Shown here one piece after another: positions 26,898 to 36,084 of a stretch of 63,133 nucleotides of DNA (its first letter is position 1; every line of letters begins with the position of its first letter). The stretch is taken from positions 1 to 63,133 of the forward strand of contig CALHSA010000002.1 in NCBI GenBank assembly GCA_938038205.1, given 5' to 3'. Below the pieces are notes generated by a model. It ran no database searches. It was not told where the DNA came from and saw only the letters and a list, made by a program, of their open reading frames with translations. The translations under genes and the position numbers were made by a program. This DNA is from an uncultured bacterium (GTDB lineage Bacteria > Bdellovibrionota_C > UBA2361 > JANWWW01).

Positions 26898-27651
26898 TTG
26901 GCTCTATTTTTGGCAACAGACATAAAAGAATAGGTACATAAGCATTAGATCTAACTCCATAAACCGCCTCCTTTCCTTTGTACCACAATGAAACCGAATC
27001 TCCACCATCCAAAAGTGCACTAAACTCGCATGTTTTTTTCTCAAAAATTTTCTCCAAATTCGAACGGGCAAATGATGAAAAAAAACTAATTAAGCTGAAT
27101 TTTTTCTTGGTTTCTGCACAGATAAATGACATGGAATTCACAAACCAGTTGAGTCTAAGCTCTCTTGGTGTTTGAAACACTATACTAGTTTGAATAGCCT
27201 CTAAGACATTTGGAGGGAGTTTGTCTCCAACCTTGAAATTCTCGAACCCATTCTGGGTTACACAAACAATATTGGTTATGCTTCCTCTGGAATAATGAAT
27301 AGGGTTCGAAATTTTTCCTCTCGTAATGATTAGACCAAGAGGTTCACTATCCGATGTATAAAAAGATCCATTAATACAGCCATAAACAGGATAATTTTGT
27401 ACGTATTTTTTGACATTCAGCATCTCTCTTCTTTGATTTCTTGAATCAATAATTCGTACCAACACCTCTTCAAGATCAGATTTAAGCGCAGAATACTTCA
27501 GGAAAGAAACCGGAGCTACAAAAAAGGTGAATGTTTCCCCGATATACTGAGTTGAATAGAACACTTGAAAGGAGCTAAAACTAACAAGCCCAGAAGATAT
27601 TAAACCGATAACAATCCCTAAAATGGCCAGTAGCCCTGATCTAAAAAACAC
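26869..27651 (-). CDS. phosphodiester glycosidase (NAGPA/DUF2233-like) protein
   Basis: The 260-aa protein has an N-terminal membrane or signal segment (SGLLAILGIVIGLISSGLVS) and then a domain with the NAGPA-family landmarks. These are YGCINGSFYTSDSEPLGLIITRGK (split here: CINGSFY, then PLGLIITRGK) and the later CEFSALLDGGDSVSLWYKGK core with the conserved ALDGG-type turn. Members hydrolyse phosphodiester-linked sugars or occur in cell-surface polymer metabolism. The start is GTG at 27651, with no ribosome binding site seen. A terminator 24 nt upstream isolates it from upstream transcription. Confidence 0.75.
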   Translation of the reverse strand: MFFRSGLLAILGIVIGLISSGLVSFSSFQVFYSTQYIGETFTFFVAPVSFLKYSALKSDLEEVLVRIIDSRNQRREMLNVKKYVQNYPVYGCINGSFYTSDSEPLGLIITRGKISNPIHYSRGSITNIVCVTQNGFENFKVGDKLPPNVLEAIQTSIVFQTPRELRLNWFVNSMSFICAETKKKFSLISFFSSFARSNLEKIFEKKTCEFSALLDGGDSVSLWYKGKEAVYGVRSNAYVPILLCLLPKIEPSATLFNSEP

Positions 27652-27674
27652 CAGTAATTTATTGAATATATTTT

Positions 27675-27708
27675 AAAAAAAGCTGACCGTCAAATCAGAC
27701 GGTCAGCT
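27675..27708 (-). terminator. rho-independent terminator (minus strand)
   Basis: The arms agctgaccgtc (27681-27691) and gacggtcagct (27698-27708) form a perfect 11-bp stem with a 6-nt loop. On the minus strand it is followed by a T-run, so it stops leftward transcription, most likely from the TolC-like gene ending at 28019. Confidence 0.9.
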
Positions 27709-27801
27709 ATGGCGCTGTGGTATGTTATTTAGATTTTTTGCTTCAAATTTAGGATGCTAAAAACTGAGACTTTATTGAGTCTGAAGTTATCAAAAGAATA
27801 A

Positions 27802-28029
27802 ATGACTAATTTTTCTTCGATTAAAGAGCTGGTCGATATTGAAAGTAGGATTGAGCATATCGAAAATCTAGCGCTCTGGATTGCAAGAGAAACATCTCAT
27901 TTAGATCAGCCTGTAAGTCAAACAAGTGCACTTATATCTGTCGTTTGTGAGGATTTAAGGGAGAAAATAATCGAACTGGTTAAACGCCTTGAAAATCAGA
28001 TAAAGGAATTCGAAAAAATTATTCAATAA
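27802..28029 (+). CDS. small helical protein, 75 aa
   Basis: I do not recognise it. The sequence is almost entirely helical and acidic, with a coiled-coil pattern at the end (LREKIIELVKRLENQIKEFEKIIQ). It has no signal or membrane span. It overlaps the end of the convergent TolC-like gene by 11 nt. Leftward transcription that reaches the terminator at 27675-27708 would run antisense across the whole gene. Confidence 0.5.
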   Translation: MTNFSSIKELVDIESRIEHIENLALWIARETSHLDQPVSQTSALISVVCEDLREKIIELVKRLENQIKEFEKIIQ

Positions 28030-29302
28030 TGATAGCTGGTGAGGATTTAATAAGATTAACAAGTGAGACTGCTAGTGCTAAATCATTTAAAGTTTTCTGT
28101 GTTTTAAGCCGAGTTAGTCTTTCATGTTGTAAAAGTACTGTTTGAAGGTCAGAAAGTCCCTCCTCATATCTTTTGAGAGAAACTTCAAACATTTCTTCAG
28201 CTAAATTAATCGCATTTTTTAAAAGATCTTTCCTGAGCTTAGCTAATTCAAAAACTTGAAAAGCCCAAATAATCTCCGCAAGAGCCTCCTTGATGTTATG
28301 TTGTAATTGATGTAATTCTGCATTCTTCAACTTATCCAGGCTTCTAGCCTTAAATATGATTGAAGGTAAATCAAGTACTGGCTGGGATAATGCAAAAGAG
28401 ATAACTCCGGGGGCACTTATAGGAAATAATCCAGCGAAAGACCCTCCAATTTTTAAAAAAGATCCACTAATTGAAATTCTCGGCATAAACTCTGCTAAAG
28501 AAGAATCATAAGCTTTTAAAGCAGCTTTAAATCGATTCCACGCTGAGATTATATCTGGCCTACTTTTAATGGCATCAACAAAATTACAACTAATTTTCAC
28601 TTGATCATTTACTATTACCTCATCGTACAAATCAAAATGAACCTGGTTCCCAAAAAATGAATGAATAGTTCTTAAGGAATTTAAGATCTCCAAATTTACT
28701 TTTCCAAGATTATCAAGGCATAAAAGGTAATCTATTCTTGCGCTAAAATTTTGATCTTTTGTCTCTAAGCCAGCTTCAAACCGTTTATTTGCGATTTCTG
28801 CAATTTTCTGTAGTGAATTACAACCTTGGTGGAGAATTTTTACTTGTTCACTCGAATAATAATAACTCAAATAGGATACGGCTAAGATTGATTTAATACT
28901 TCTATTTAAATACTCCAAATCACTTTTCGCCGATTCAAACTTAAAGTATGAACTAGCATAGATATTCCTTATAACTCCAAAAACGTCTAAATTCCAAACA
29001 AACGATTTTGACAAATTAAACGATTTATCAAAATTTTGTACGCTAAAATCAATTTCACTTTTAGGGAATAAATTCAAAACAGTTTGATTAACTTCAGAAA
29101 GTAAGGCTTCTACTTTTAACTTTAATGAATTAAACAGATCTGTATCATTTGATTTCTCAAGTAAAAATCTCAAATTATTTGATTGTATTAAGGCACTTAA
29201 CTTAACCTCAAAATCGTTACTCAAGTTATAAACTGGTTTACTCTGCTTGACGGAACAGGATGAGAGAAAAAAAAGAGATATGATGATACTTATCCAAGTC
29301 AT
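28019..29302 (-). CDS. TolC/NodT-like outer-membrane efflux lipoprotein
   Basis: A lipobox (FFLSSC, Cys16) follows a short signal. The remainder has the two-fold repeat of long helices of outer membrane efflux proteins: first repeat about residues 110-240 with KSDLEYLNRSIKSILAVSYLSYYYS, second repeat about 270-427 with ALAEIIWAFQVFELAKLRKDLL and SLKRYEEGLSDLQTVLLQHERL. Length is 427 aa, a little short for NodT. It should form a trimeric outer-membrane channel. No membrane-fusion protein or pump gene is adjacent, so the transport partner is unknown. tRNA-Val lies 31 nt upstream on the same strand. Confidence 0.85.
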   Translation of the reverse strand: MTWISIIISLFFLSSCSVKQSKPVYNLSNDFEVKLSALIQSNNLRFLLEKSNDTDLFNSLKLKVEALLSEVNQTVLNLFPKSEIDFSVQNFDKSFNLSKSFVWNLDVFGVIRNIYASSYFKFESAKSDLEYLNRSIKSILAVSYLSYYYSSEQVKILHQGCNSLQKIAEIANKRFEAGLETKDQNFSARIDYLLCLDNLGKVNLEILNSLRTIHSFFGNQVHFDLYDEVIVNDQVKISCNFVDAIKSRPDIISAWNRFKAALKAYDSSLAEFMPRISISGSFLKIGGSFAGLFPISAPGVISFALSQPVLDLPSIIFKARSLDKLKNAELHQLQHNIKEALAEIIWAFQVFELAKLRKDLLKNAINLAEEMFEVSLKRYEEGLSDLQTVLLQHERLTRLKTQKTLNDLALAVSLVNLIKSSPAIIIE

Positions 29303-29333
29303 GCTAGATTAAAAGATTCACAAACTAATTCTT

Positions 29334-29407
29334 TGGGTGTTGCAGGATTCGAACCTACGACCTCCAGCTTGTAAGGCTGGCGCTCTAACCAACTGAGCTA
29401 AACACCC
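29334..29407 (-). tRNA. tRNA-Val (TAC)
   Basis: The minus strand forms a cloverleaf with acceptor GGGTGTT/AACACCC, T-arm GGTTCGAATCC and anticodon loop CTTACAA, giving TAC. CCA is not encoded. It lies between the pseudouridine synthase-like and TolC-like genes, all on the minus strand. Confidence 0.95.
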
Positions 29408-29461
29408 TTTTTATTAAAAAATCTAGCTAAAATGATAGCAGAAAAAATAACATCGAAAAAA

Positions 29462-30097
29462 CTATCTTAGCAGTATAGATTTAGATAATCTCAATTTTTC
29501 ACCTGAAATAAAGCTCCATTTTTTTAACACTGAAGCTTTTTGGAAGCAACTGAGAAAGATTCGTTTCCTGGTTCTCGGATGTAATATCGAAATCATGACT
29601 GAGCTTAAAAATACTCCGCTTGAATCCTTTAAAAGTGGATACCCTGCTTTCGATAAATGTCGTTTAATTTGATGAAATCTCCCTGATGAAATTACAATTT
29701 TTATTAAAGACAAATTGTTTAACCTACGAAGGGGCCAAACATAGGTTTCTGCTTTTTTTAAAATTTGCCCAGATTTTAAAGGAGTTGCAATTCTTAGTGG
29801 CTTTACTATCTTTCCGTTAACTACCCCAACATAAAATTTTTCGACCTTTCCTTCTTTAAAATTATTTACAAGTTTATTAGCTGTGTAATTATCTAACGCA
29901 AAGATTACAACTCCATCAACATCCTTATCAAGGCGATGAACAGGAAAAACCCTTTGATTTACTAACTTTGAGACTCCAGACACTAAATTAATATTCTCTG
30001 TATGAAAATCTAAACCTTTAGGCTTGTAAACCGCTAAAATGTAATTATCCTTATAAATTAAGTTAATTTTTTTATATGTATCGTTACTTTCTTGCAT
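29462..30097 (-). CDS. RluA-family pseudouridine synthase
   Basis: The enzyme isomerises uridine to pseudouridine in RNA. The catalytic motif HRLDKDVDGVVIFA carries the essential Asp (residue ~61). An ILAVYKPKGLDFHT segment and the GRFHQIKRHL motif are also typical. It is 211 aa from the chosen ATG at 30097, with no S4 domain, so it is short. The target RNA cannot be told. Its 5' end overlaps that of the divergent thpR gene by 22 nt; no downstream standard start exists before the conserved region. Confidence 0.85.
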   Translation of the reverse strand: MQESNDTYKKINLIYKDNYILAVYKPKGLDFHTENINLVSGVSKLVNQRVFPVHRLDKDVDGVVIFALDNYTANKLVNNFKEGKVEKFYVGVVNGKIVKPLRIATPLKSGQILKKAETYVWPLRRLNNLSLIKIVISSGRFHQIKRHLSKAGYPLLKDSSGVFLSSVMISILHPRTRKRIFLSCFQKASVLKKWSFISGEKLRLSKSILLR

Positions 30098-30588
30098 TAG
30101 AATTTGACAATAATACACAAACAAAGCTAAGTGAAATATCAAATAAGATATTTGAACAATTTCTCCCAGTTACCAACATAAAGCCAGTAAAAAAAAACAA
30201 CTTTCATATTACTGTAAAATATTACGGCTTTTTAAATGCAATTAACCCGGTACTCGAAAGCATTCAACGGTTAATACCCGCTGATATTAACCACTATAAG
30301 TTTATTATCTCGTCTGTTAAATGCTTTTTGAAAAAAAGAGAGAGTGTAATTTGGCTTGATGGAGATTACTCAACACTTAAAACAGATTTTTACGTTATAA
30401 ATCCCGATTTAATCCCTCATATCACTATAGCTCGAGTTAAACAGTTGATACCTTTAAACATATCACTGGATATCCCACTTGAAATCTCACCATCGTCATT
30501 AAGCCTTTTACGAAGTAAACTAACCCCAGCAGGACCTGTTTATGAACAAGTTACCTTACTAAAAACTTTTTTATCTACTCAAAAGTAA
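30076..30588 (+). CDS. thpR: RNA 2',3'-cyclic phosphodiesterase (2'-5' RNA ligase family)
   Basis: The two HxTx motifs of the 2H phosphoesterase family are clear: NFHITVKYYGF (about residues 45-55) and PHITIARVK (about 115-123). The N-terminus MYRYFLALEFDNN is typical of ThpR. Length is 170 aa. The enzyme opens 2',3'-cyclic phosphates on RNA and can seal 2'-5' ends in vitro. It is divergent from the RluA-like gene with overlapping starts and convergent with the OsmC-like gene (14-nt overlap). Confidence 0.9.
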   Translation: MYRYFLALEFDNNTQTKLSEISNKIFEQFLPVTNIKPVKKNNFHITVKYYGFLNAINPVLESIQRLIPADINHYKFIISSVKCFLKKRESVIWLDGDYSTLKTDFYVINPDLIPHITIARVKQLIPLNISLDIPLEISPSSLSLLRSKLTPAGPVYEQVTLLKTFLSTQK

Positions 30589-30973
30589 AATTGGTCTCTA
30601 TCTCAATGTAAGATTTAACAGTCCTTTTCAAAGGACACATCTCAGCAGCTCGTAAAATATCTTCCTTACGAGATTCAAATCTTTTTGGAAGATAAAAATT
30701 AATGTACACTTTTTTTACAGTTTCATCTCCAGCTTTCTCATACCACGTCTCAAATCTTATACCTTCAGCTGAGTCTTCTAATTTACCCTCAATAAACATT
30801 GCTATTACAGAGGCTTTGCAAACACCAATGGAGAACGCGAATAAATCTCTTGGTGAGGGATACTCTTCTAACCCTCCATACGCTTTATCCAAATCACAGT
30901 AACTTAATACTTGCCCATTACATTTATACAAAGATCTTTTATTCTTACCTACTTCTCCTGTTAACTTTTTCAT
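30575..30973 (-). CDS. OsmC/Ohr-family protein
   Basis: OsmC/Ohr proteins reduce organic hydroperoxides with two cysteines. Both appear here: FSIGVCKASVIAMFI (Cys ~52) and EMCPLKRTVKS (Cys ~113). The PSPRDLFAFSIGVC segment is the family core. Length is 132 aa, normal. A TATAAT lies on the minus strand 8 nt before the ATG. Close relatives include proteins of unclear substrate, so Ohr activity is not certain. Confidence 0.85.
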   Translation of the reverse strand: MKKLTGEVGKNKRSLYKCNGQVLSYCDLDKAYGGLEEYPSPRDLFAFSIGVCKASVIAMFIEGKLEDSAEGIRFETWYEKAGDETVKKVYINFYLPKRFESRKEDILRAAEMCPLKRTVKSYIEIETNFTFE

Positions 30974-30981
30974 AAATGTGA

Positions 30982-30987
30982 ATTATA
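30982..30987 (-). promoter_or_regulatory. -10 element of the OsmC-like gene
   Basis: TATAAT on the minus strand ends 8 nt before the ATG at 30973. A TTGTAA 18 nt further upstream, inside the prePreP-like gene end, is a possible -35. The arrangement predicts a leaderless or near-leaderless mRNA. Confidence 0.4.
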
Positions 30988-30988
30988 C

Positions 30989-33751
30989 CTAAGTCACCTC
31001 AAACTTTACAACATAGCCTACTTTACTCAAATCGAGTTTTCCAACTACAACCTTAGCAGTGCTAATAGGTGCAGTCATATTTCTAATTAAATTTAAAATC
31101 TCTTTTGCATTTAAAGAGAATAAAAACTCCTTATGCTTGGTTCTAATTTCTTCGGAGATGCAACTTAGATGATAGTTTATTGCTCTCTTAAGATTAACAT
31201 TAGGGTTTACTGGGGCTTCATATTCACCTAACGTTGTTACACATAACTTTTCACACTCCGAATCGTTGAACCAATCTGTAAAATACTTATCTGATACACC
31301 TAAAAATACCTCTAAAGATCTCTCTGGTGTTGGATCGTCCCAAGATAGGAAGCACGCTACCCTTCCATAATCACTAAAAACTAAATTACTTCCATAGGCA
31401 CCACCTTTTACCCTTATTTCATTCCAAAGATAGGTTTCAGACAAAAGCTTCTCAAGCACTCTGCCTGAGGCATCAAAAGGTTGTTCGTAAAAGTAGGCAC
31501 AAGAGGCTGCAGCAACATTTAAATCAAGTGGCACATGTACTAGGTCGGAAAAGGTTTCTCGAGGTGGTTTATGTAACTTAGCGCTCTTAACTGAACCCTC
31601 TAAAGATTTGAAATTTGCATAACTGTTACCAGAGATAAAAACTAGAGGGGATTGGCAAAGAATAAGTTTTTCCCAAACACTCTGTAGCAAATCAACTAAT
31701 TCTTCTAAACTTGCTTTGTTTAAATACTTTATGTAACGAACGCCTGCTATTTCATCCTCAAAAAAACCAGTATCACTAATGAATGATTTAGATAAACTTC
31801 GAGCATATCTAGCCGGTTGCTCTTTTAAGCTATTTGTTAAATCGGTAATTAGCTCTTTAATGTTTGTTATAACTAAATCCCTCCTGGTTCTAAAGTCAAG
31901 GTCGGAAAGAAAATTCTTTAAGAACTCAACCGCGTTGTAAGATTTGTCATCTAAACACGAAAAATCAAACCTTAGAAAAGCTTTAACTACGTCATCGAGG
32001 TAACCTAAGGAAAAAAAAGGATAAACTGTAAACGAAGCAAAGTTATTTAGTATTTCTAGTGATAGGGAGAGGGGGTCCTTATTTTTGGTACCTGATTTGT
32101 AACATATTCCCCCTAGAAGAGAGACTAAACTTAAATTCACAGTCTCATCTATGGGATAAAGCAATGAAACATATGTTAGTCCATGAGTTTTTTGAGCGTA
32201 AAAATAGATATTTTCACCGACTTGCTCAAGCCTGTATTCTTTTATACCTCTGCTAAAAACAGAACGATTTAAACTTGGTACAACACTGCTATCTTCCGAT
32301 AAAACCTGTTGATAATCTTTGATTCTTTTTTCAATTAACTCTAACTGATCAATTGAAAGTTTGGAAACAATATTTTTTGCTGCTTCCCGCTCTGCCTCGA
32401 TAAAAGTTTGATTAAAAGTTGATAACGGAACTAGGGTGATCTTCGATGTATACCTTGAGTCTAAAACCTTTTCTCTTACTGAATTTAAATTTTGTAAAGT
32501 GTCTAAAAGTCCCTCATCTAGAAAATTAAAAATCTGTTGTAAAACAATACTTGGATTTAAACCAAAAGGTAAAATTGAACAACATTTTAAAAGAATCTGA
32601 ATTCCCCTATCTGGATTATTTCTAAATCTTTCAATGAAGCTTGCTTTAAAGTTTTTTGATATATTCTCAACAATATTCTTATCTAAAGATTTCTCCAAAA
32701 CATCTTCAACCGCGTTTTCAATTTGAGCTTTACACTTAGGTTGAAATTCATAGATATCCTGCAATCCAACAGATAGGATATTACCAAAGGGAATATCCAG
32801 TAATCCTATTCTTAATACCTTATCAGCCATTTTTAGATCTTGCAATTTTGTATAAAGAGGGGCTCCCTGAAACCCAAGGTAGTACATATTAAAAAGATCA
32901 CTAGTGACGAAATTAAACTCCATTGGAACAAATTTATTAATTGCGAACCATTCTCGGTCAGAGATTGAGTTTTTAGAGTAAAACTCCTCCCGATCATTTG
33001 CACTTACCTTTATTTGAAGATCATCAAAATATTTCTGTCCTACACTATGGGTACCAGATATTTTCTGATCCAGCACTGACAAAAAATCGTCTGGTATGTT
33101 TCCATAAACACAGACTCTAAGATTAGGGAGCGAATAAAATTTTTTATGAAAGTTAACCAATTCTTCATAACTTAAATACAGAATCTCTCTTGGATCTCCT
33201 CCCGAATCATAAGACCAATGAGTTTCGGGGAATAATGACTTAAAAAGCGCTCTCCAAAAAATAGTGAAGGGTTCGCTATAATACCCTTTCATCTCATTGT
33301 AAACAACCCCTTGAAAACCAATACTTTCATTCATTCTGGGATGAATACCTTGAATCCAAAAAACTTCTTCAAGAAGTAGCGGATTAAAAACTGCATCCCA
33401 ATAAACATCGAATAGATTGTAAAAGTCTTCTTTTATATAACTTGCAGCTGGATATGCGGTAAAGTTATGAAATGTTATTGCGTTTAAAAAAGTTTGCACA
33501 GAGCTCCTTAAAAGTACAGCAAATGGATCTTTAAGAGGATATTTTTTTGATCCACAAAGGACACTATGCTCAAGGATATGCGGAATGCCTTTGGAATCAC
33601 TTGGAATAGTTACAAAACCAAGTAAAAATGTAATGTTTTCACAATTCGAGTCATTGAAAAGGTGCACCTCAGCAGTAGTTTGTTTGTGAACATATTTTTT
33701 GTACAAGATATCTGCTCCTAAAGCAGATTCAGTTTCTACGTCGAAATTCAT
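30989..33751 (-). CDS. M16C-family zinc metalloprotease (PreP-like)
   Basis: The inverted zinc motif HILEH is at residues 58-62 (SDSKGIPHILEHSVLCGS), and the downstream Glu of YNEMKGYYSEP near 130 is the third ligand. The 920-aa length and the ILEHSVLCGSKKYPLKDPF sequence mark the M16C (presequence protease) branch, which degrades peptides in an internal chamber. No signal peptide is seen, so it is probably cytoplasmic. The C-terminal half holds the inactive M16 repeat domains. It is 19 nt downstream of the NtrY-like kinase gene. Confidence 0.92.
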   Translation of the reverse strand: MNFDVETESALGADILYKKYVHKQTTAEVHLFNDSNCENITFLLGFVTIPSDSKGIPHILEHSVLCGSKKYPLKDPFAVLLRSSVQTFLNAITFHNFTAYPAASYIKEDFYNLFDVYWDAVFNPLLLEEVFWIQGIHPRMNESIGFQGVVYNEMKGYYSEPFTIFWRALFKSLFPETHWSYDSGGDPREILYLSYEELVNFHKKFYSLPNLRVCVYGNIPDDFLSVLDQKISGTHSVGQKYFDDLQIKVSANDREEFYSKNSISDREWFAINKFVPMEFNFVTSDLFNMYYLGFQGAPLYTKLQDLKMADKVLRIGLLDIPFGNILSVGLQDIYEFQPKCKAQIENAVEDVLEKSLDKNIVENISKNFKASFIERFRNNPDRGIQILLKCCSILPFGLNPSIVLQQIFNFLDEGLLDTLQNLNSVREKVLDSRYTSKITLVPLSTFNQTFIEAEREAAKNIVSKLSIDQLELIEKRIKDYQQVLSEDSSVVPSLNRSVFSRGIKEYRLEQVGENIYFYAQKTHGLTYVSLLYPIDETVNLSLVSLLGGICYKSGTKNKDPLSLSLEILNNFASFTVYPFFSLGYLDDVVKAFLRFDFSCLDDKSYNAVEFLKNFLSDLDFRTRRDLVITNIKELITDLTNSLKEQPARYARSLSKSFISDTGFFEDEIAGVRYIKYLNKASLEELVDLLQSVWEKLILCQSPLVFISGNSYANFKSLEGSVKSAKLHKPPRETFSDLVHVPLDLNVAAASCAYFYEQPFDASGRVLEKLLSETYLWNEIRVKGGAYGSNLVFSDYGRVACFLSWDDPTPERSLEVFLGVSDKYFTDWFNDSECEKLCVTTLGEYEAPVNPNVNLKRAINYHLSCISEEIRTKHKEFLFSLNAKEILNLIRNMTAPISTAKVVVGKLDLSKVGYVVKFEVT

Positions 33752-33770
33752 ACTTACAAAGTTATCTTAA

Positions 33771-35564
33771 CTAATCGGACGAGTAAATTGGAAACTTAAT
33801 TTGGAAAGTCGTCAAACCATTCTCTGAGCGTAAAAGTTTAACCTCCCCACCTATCGAGTTTAAAACTGTCCTAGAGAGATACAAACCTAATCCGCTTCCA
33901 GATTTCGAAGTCGTGAAATACGGTTCAAATATCCTCTCAACTATATCAGAAGGGATAGTTGGCCCTTCATTAGTTACGCTTACAGTTATAATGCTATTTT
34001 CTTTTTCAATTGTAACATCAACTGTACTCCCTGGATTCGCAAAATTAAAGGCATTTTCAATTACATTCTTTAATGCCAGCGATAAAATCACTCTATCAGT
34101 GGACACAGTATCAACGCCAGATGGATTCATAACTAAAAAATTTACATCTTTACTGGGCGAGTTAAAGGTCTTGATGATTTCAAAGATTAATTCAGGTAAG
34201 CTAAAGTCTGATATTTTTACATTCTGTAGTTTCAGGGACGATACCAGTTCAAGAAGCAATCTTTTAAAATTAACAAATCTATCATAAACTTCCTCTAAAT
34301 CAGAGGATGGTGATATCTCTAATAATTTTTTTAATTTTGACTCAATTGGCATAAGAGGATTTTTTACTTCATGTGAGATTTTAGAGAGTAAATCTCTGAG
34401 AAGAATTCCCCTCTCAGCCTCCACCAAATCTGTAACATCCCTTACAGACACTACGAATCTTCTGTTTTTAAGGTCTAAGACAGTAAAAAAAACTGAAAAA
34501 ATAGTACTATTACAACTAACAATTCTCGAGATAGTCGTAGGGGCACGATTATCGGCCTCTAATAAATACTGAGTTACTTCGGTTACTAATTTTTCAATTT
34601 TATCAAGAGGTAATTTTGTAAATATAGACTTTAAAAAAATGTTCGCGAAAGTGAAACCATTTTTTTCGTATATTCCTATGCCAATACCACAGTTATTCAC
34701 TATTGCTTCTAACTCTTTTTTATTCTCCTCCAAGATCGCCTGAAATTTTTTTAACTCAGATAACATGTAATTAAATTTCCTACTAATAAAATCAAGTTCT
34801 AACGATTCAACTTTTTGAATTCTAAAGTTTAGATTCCCTTTGCTAACCTCATCTAAGGCACTTATTAAGTTGTTAAGAAAAGCCGTAAAGTTCCTTCCAA
34901 GAAAAGTGGCCAACCACAAAGACCCAAAAACTGAGAGGGTAATCCAAAAAATTAGATTGAGAATATAATTTTTAAGAAAAAAATTCTGGTTTTGAAGTAA
35001 ATTCAAGGATTTGTCTAAAATCTCTCTTAATTCGATAAAATGTTTACCCTCAGACTCAGTTATCGGTAAAAATACTGCGGTGCTTTTGTATTTCCAGGTG
35101 TAAAAAATATCTTTTTTTATAATTATAAAACTCTCATTTCTGTTCTCTAGAAATACAAGTAAATTATTTCTGCAATCTCCAAATGATTTGCCAGTTTTAT
35201 ACTTGATACAAACTGACTTGTATTTTTTTAACAATGAAAGATTAGGTGGTTTTTTTAATTTTCGAACTTTTAAAATCAACTTTCTTTCAAAGTATCTGTA
35301 AATACTATTAAAATTTGTTATATCTCTGGCACGAAGACTCTCCTTAAAAAACTGCTTTAGTACAAAATAGCTAAAAAAAGAGATCGCAGAAACAGGGATG
35401 ATAATAGCAACAAATAGGATTATGAAAAGTTTGAAATTGATTTTTTGAGCAAACCAAAGCCTTTGTTTAAGAACGTACTTAACAAAATTTCTTATTAGAA
35501 GTAAGACAAAGAGTGATGTAAAAATAATCCACAAAAAAATGACAGTAAAAGGATTAATCTCCAT
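33771..35564 (-). CDS. NtrY-like sensor histidine kinase
   Basis: It is a membrane kinase of 597 aa. Membrane segments are at about 7-27, 44-68 and 200-222, with an extracytoplasmic region between the second and third. A HAMP-type linker (ALDEVSKGNLNFRIQ), a PAS-like region (EAIVNNCGIGIGIYEKNG), then the DHp box SKISHEVKNPLMPIESKL with the phospho-acceptor His follow. The ATPase boxes are NVIENAFNFA (N), VTNEGP (G1-like, replacing DxGxG), FEPYFTTS (F) and GSGLGLYLS (G2). HEVKNPLMPI is characteristic of NtrY. No response regulator lies next to it. The gene overlaps the upstream 176-aa gene by 11 nt. Confidence 0.9.
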   Translation of the reverse strand: MEINPFTVIFLWIIFTSLFVLLLIRNFVKYVLKQRLWFAQKINFKLFIILFVAIIIPVSAISFFSYFVLKQFFKESLRARDITNFNSIYRYFERKLILKVRKLKKPPNLSLLKKYKSVCIKYKTGKSFGDCRNNLLVFLENRNESFIIIKKDIFYTWKYKSTAVFLPITESEGKHFIELREILDKSLNLLQNQNFFLKNYILNLIFWITLSVFGSLWLATFLGRNFTAFLNNLISALDEVSKGNLNFRIQKVESLELDFISRKFNYMLSELKKFQAILEENKKELEAIVNNCGIGIGIYEKNGFTFANIFLKSIFTKLPLDKIEKLVTEVTQYLLEADNRAPTTISRIVSCNSTIFSVFFTVLDLKNRRFVVSVRDVTDLVEAERGILLRDLLSKISHEVKNPLMPIESKLKKLLEISPSSDLEEVYDRFVNFKRLLLELVSSLKLQNVKISDFSLPELIFEIIKTFNSPSKDVNFLVMNPSGVDTVSTDRVILSLALKNVIENAFNFANPGSTVDVTIEKENSIITVSVTNEGPTIPSDIVERIFEPYFTTSKSGSGLGLYLSRTVLNSIGGEVKLLRSENGLTTFQIKFPIYSSD

Positions 35565-36084
35565 TTATTAAAAAATTAACCCAGCTGGTCTCAATAAATT
35601 TTGTCTCCATCCTTAGAAGAGGAAGTAACAAAGAACCAAGGGTGAATTTACTATGAGTAGCACATTTCAGAGATAATTTTAAAATTAAAAACTTTCTATC
35701 AGGTTTCAAGCGGACTTCGAAAGGCGAAATAAACTCACTTATACCCGAATTAATATCGGACAAAATCCAAGTGATTCCAGGAAGTTTATCTCCGAGTATG
35801 TCTTGAGAAAAAGCTAGTTTAGTGAATGCTGGATCTATTTTTAATTCGCGCTTTAAAGTTTTCATGGAACATGATTTATGAGGTTTAGCACAAAGCCCGT
35901 AATCAACTTGTAATTTGAGAGTATGTTTTCTTTCCAAACAGTTCAAAAGTGGATAATTTGAAAAATTAAAGGTTACTAAAACAGCCGAGTGGTCTTTTTT
36001 TGTTACCTCTAATGGCTCAGTTAAAGCGAAAATAAAGAGTAAGATTGTCCACTTAATACTCTGCGTCCTCTTTCTGTTATGCAT
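35554..36084 (-). CDS. exported protein of DUF4390-like type
   Basis: The 176-aa protein has an N-terminal hydrophobic segment (WTILLFIFALTEPLE) that looks like a signal peptide. The rest is beta-rich and ends in ETSWVNFLINGD. Proteins of DUF4390 are encoded just upstream of ntrY in many proteobacteria, and the size, export signal and position here agree with that; the sequence match itself is not verified. Its start lies 64 nt inside the end of ruvB, and no later standard start keeps the signal sequence. It overlaps the kinase gene by 11 nt. Confidence 0.6.
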   Translation of the reverse strand: MHNRKRTQSIKWTILLFIFALTEPLEVTKKDHSAVLVTFNFSNYPLLNCLERKHTLKLQVDYGLCAKPHKSCSMKTLKRELKIDPAFTKLAFSQDILGDKLPGITWILSDINSGISEFISPFEVRLKPDRKFLILKLSLKCATHSKFTLGSLLLPLLRMETKFIETSWVNFLINGD

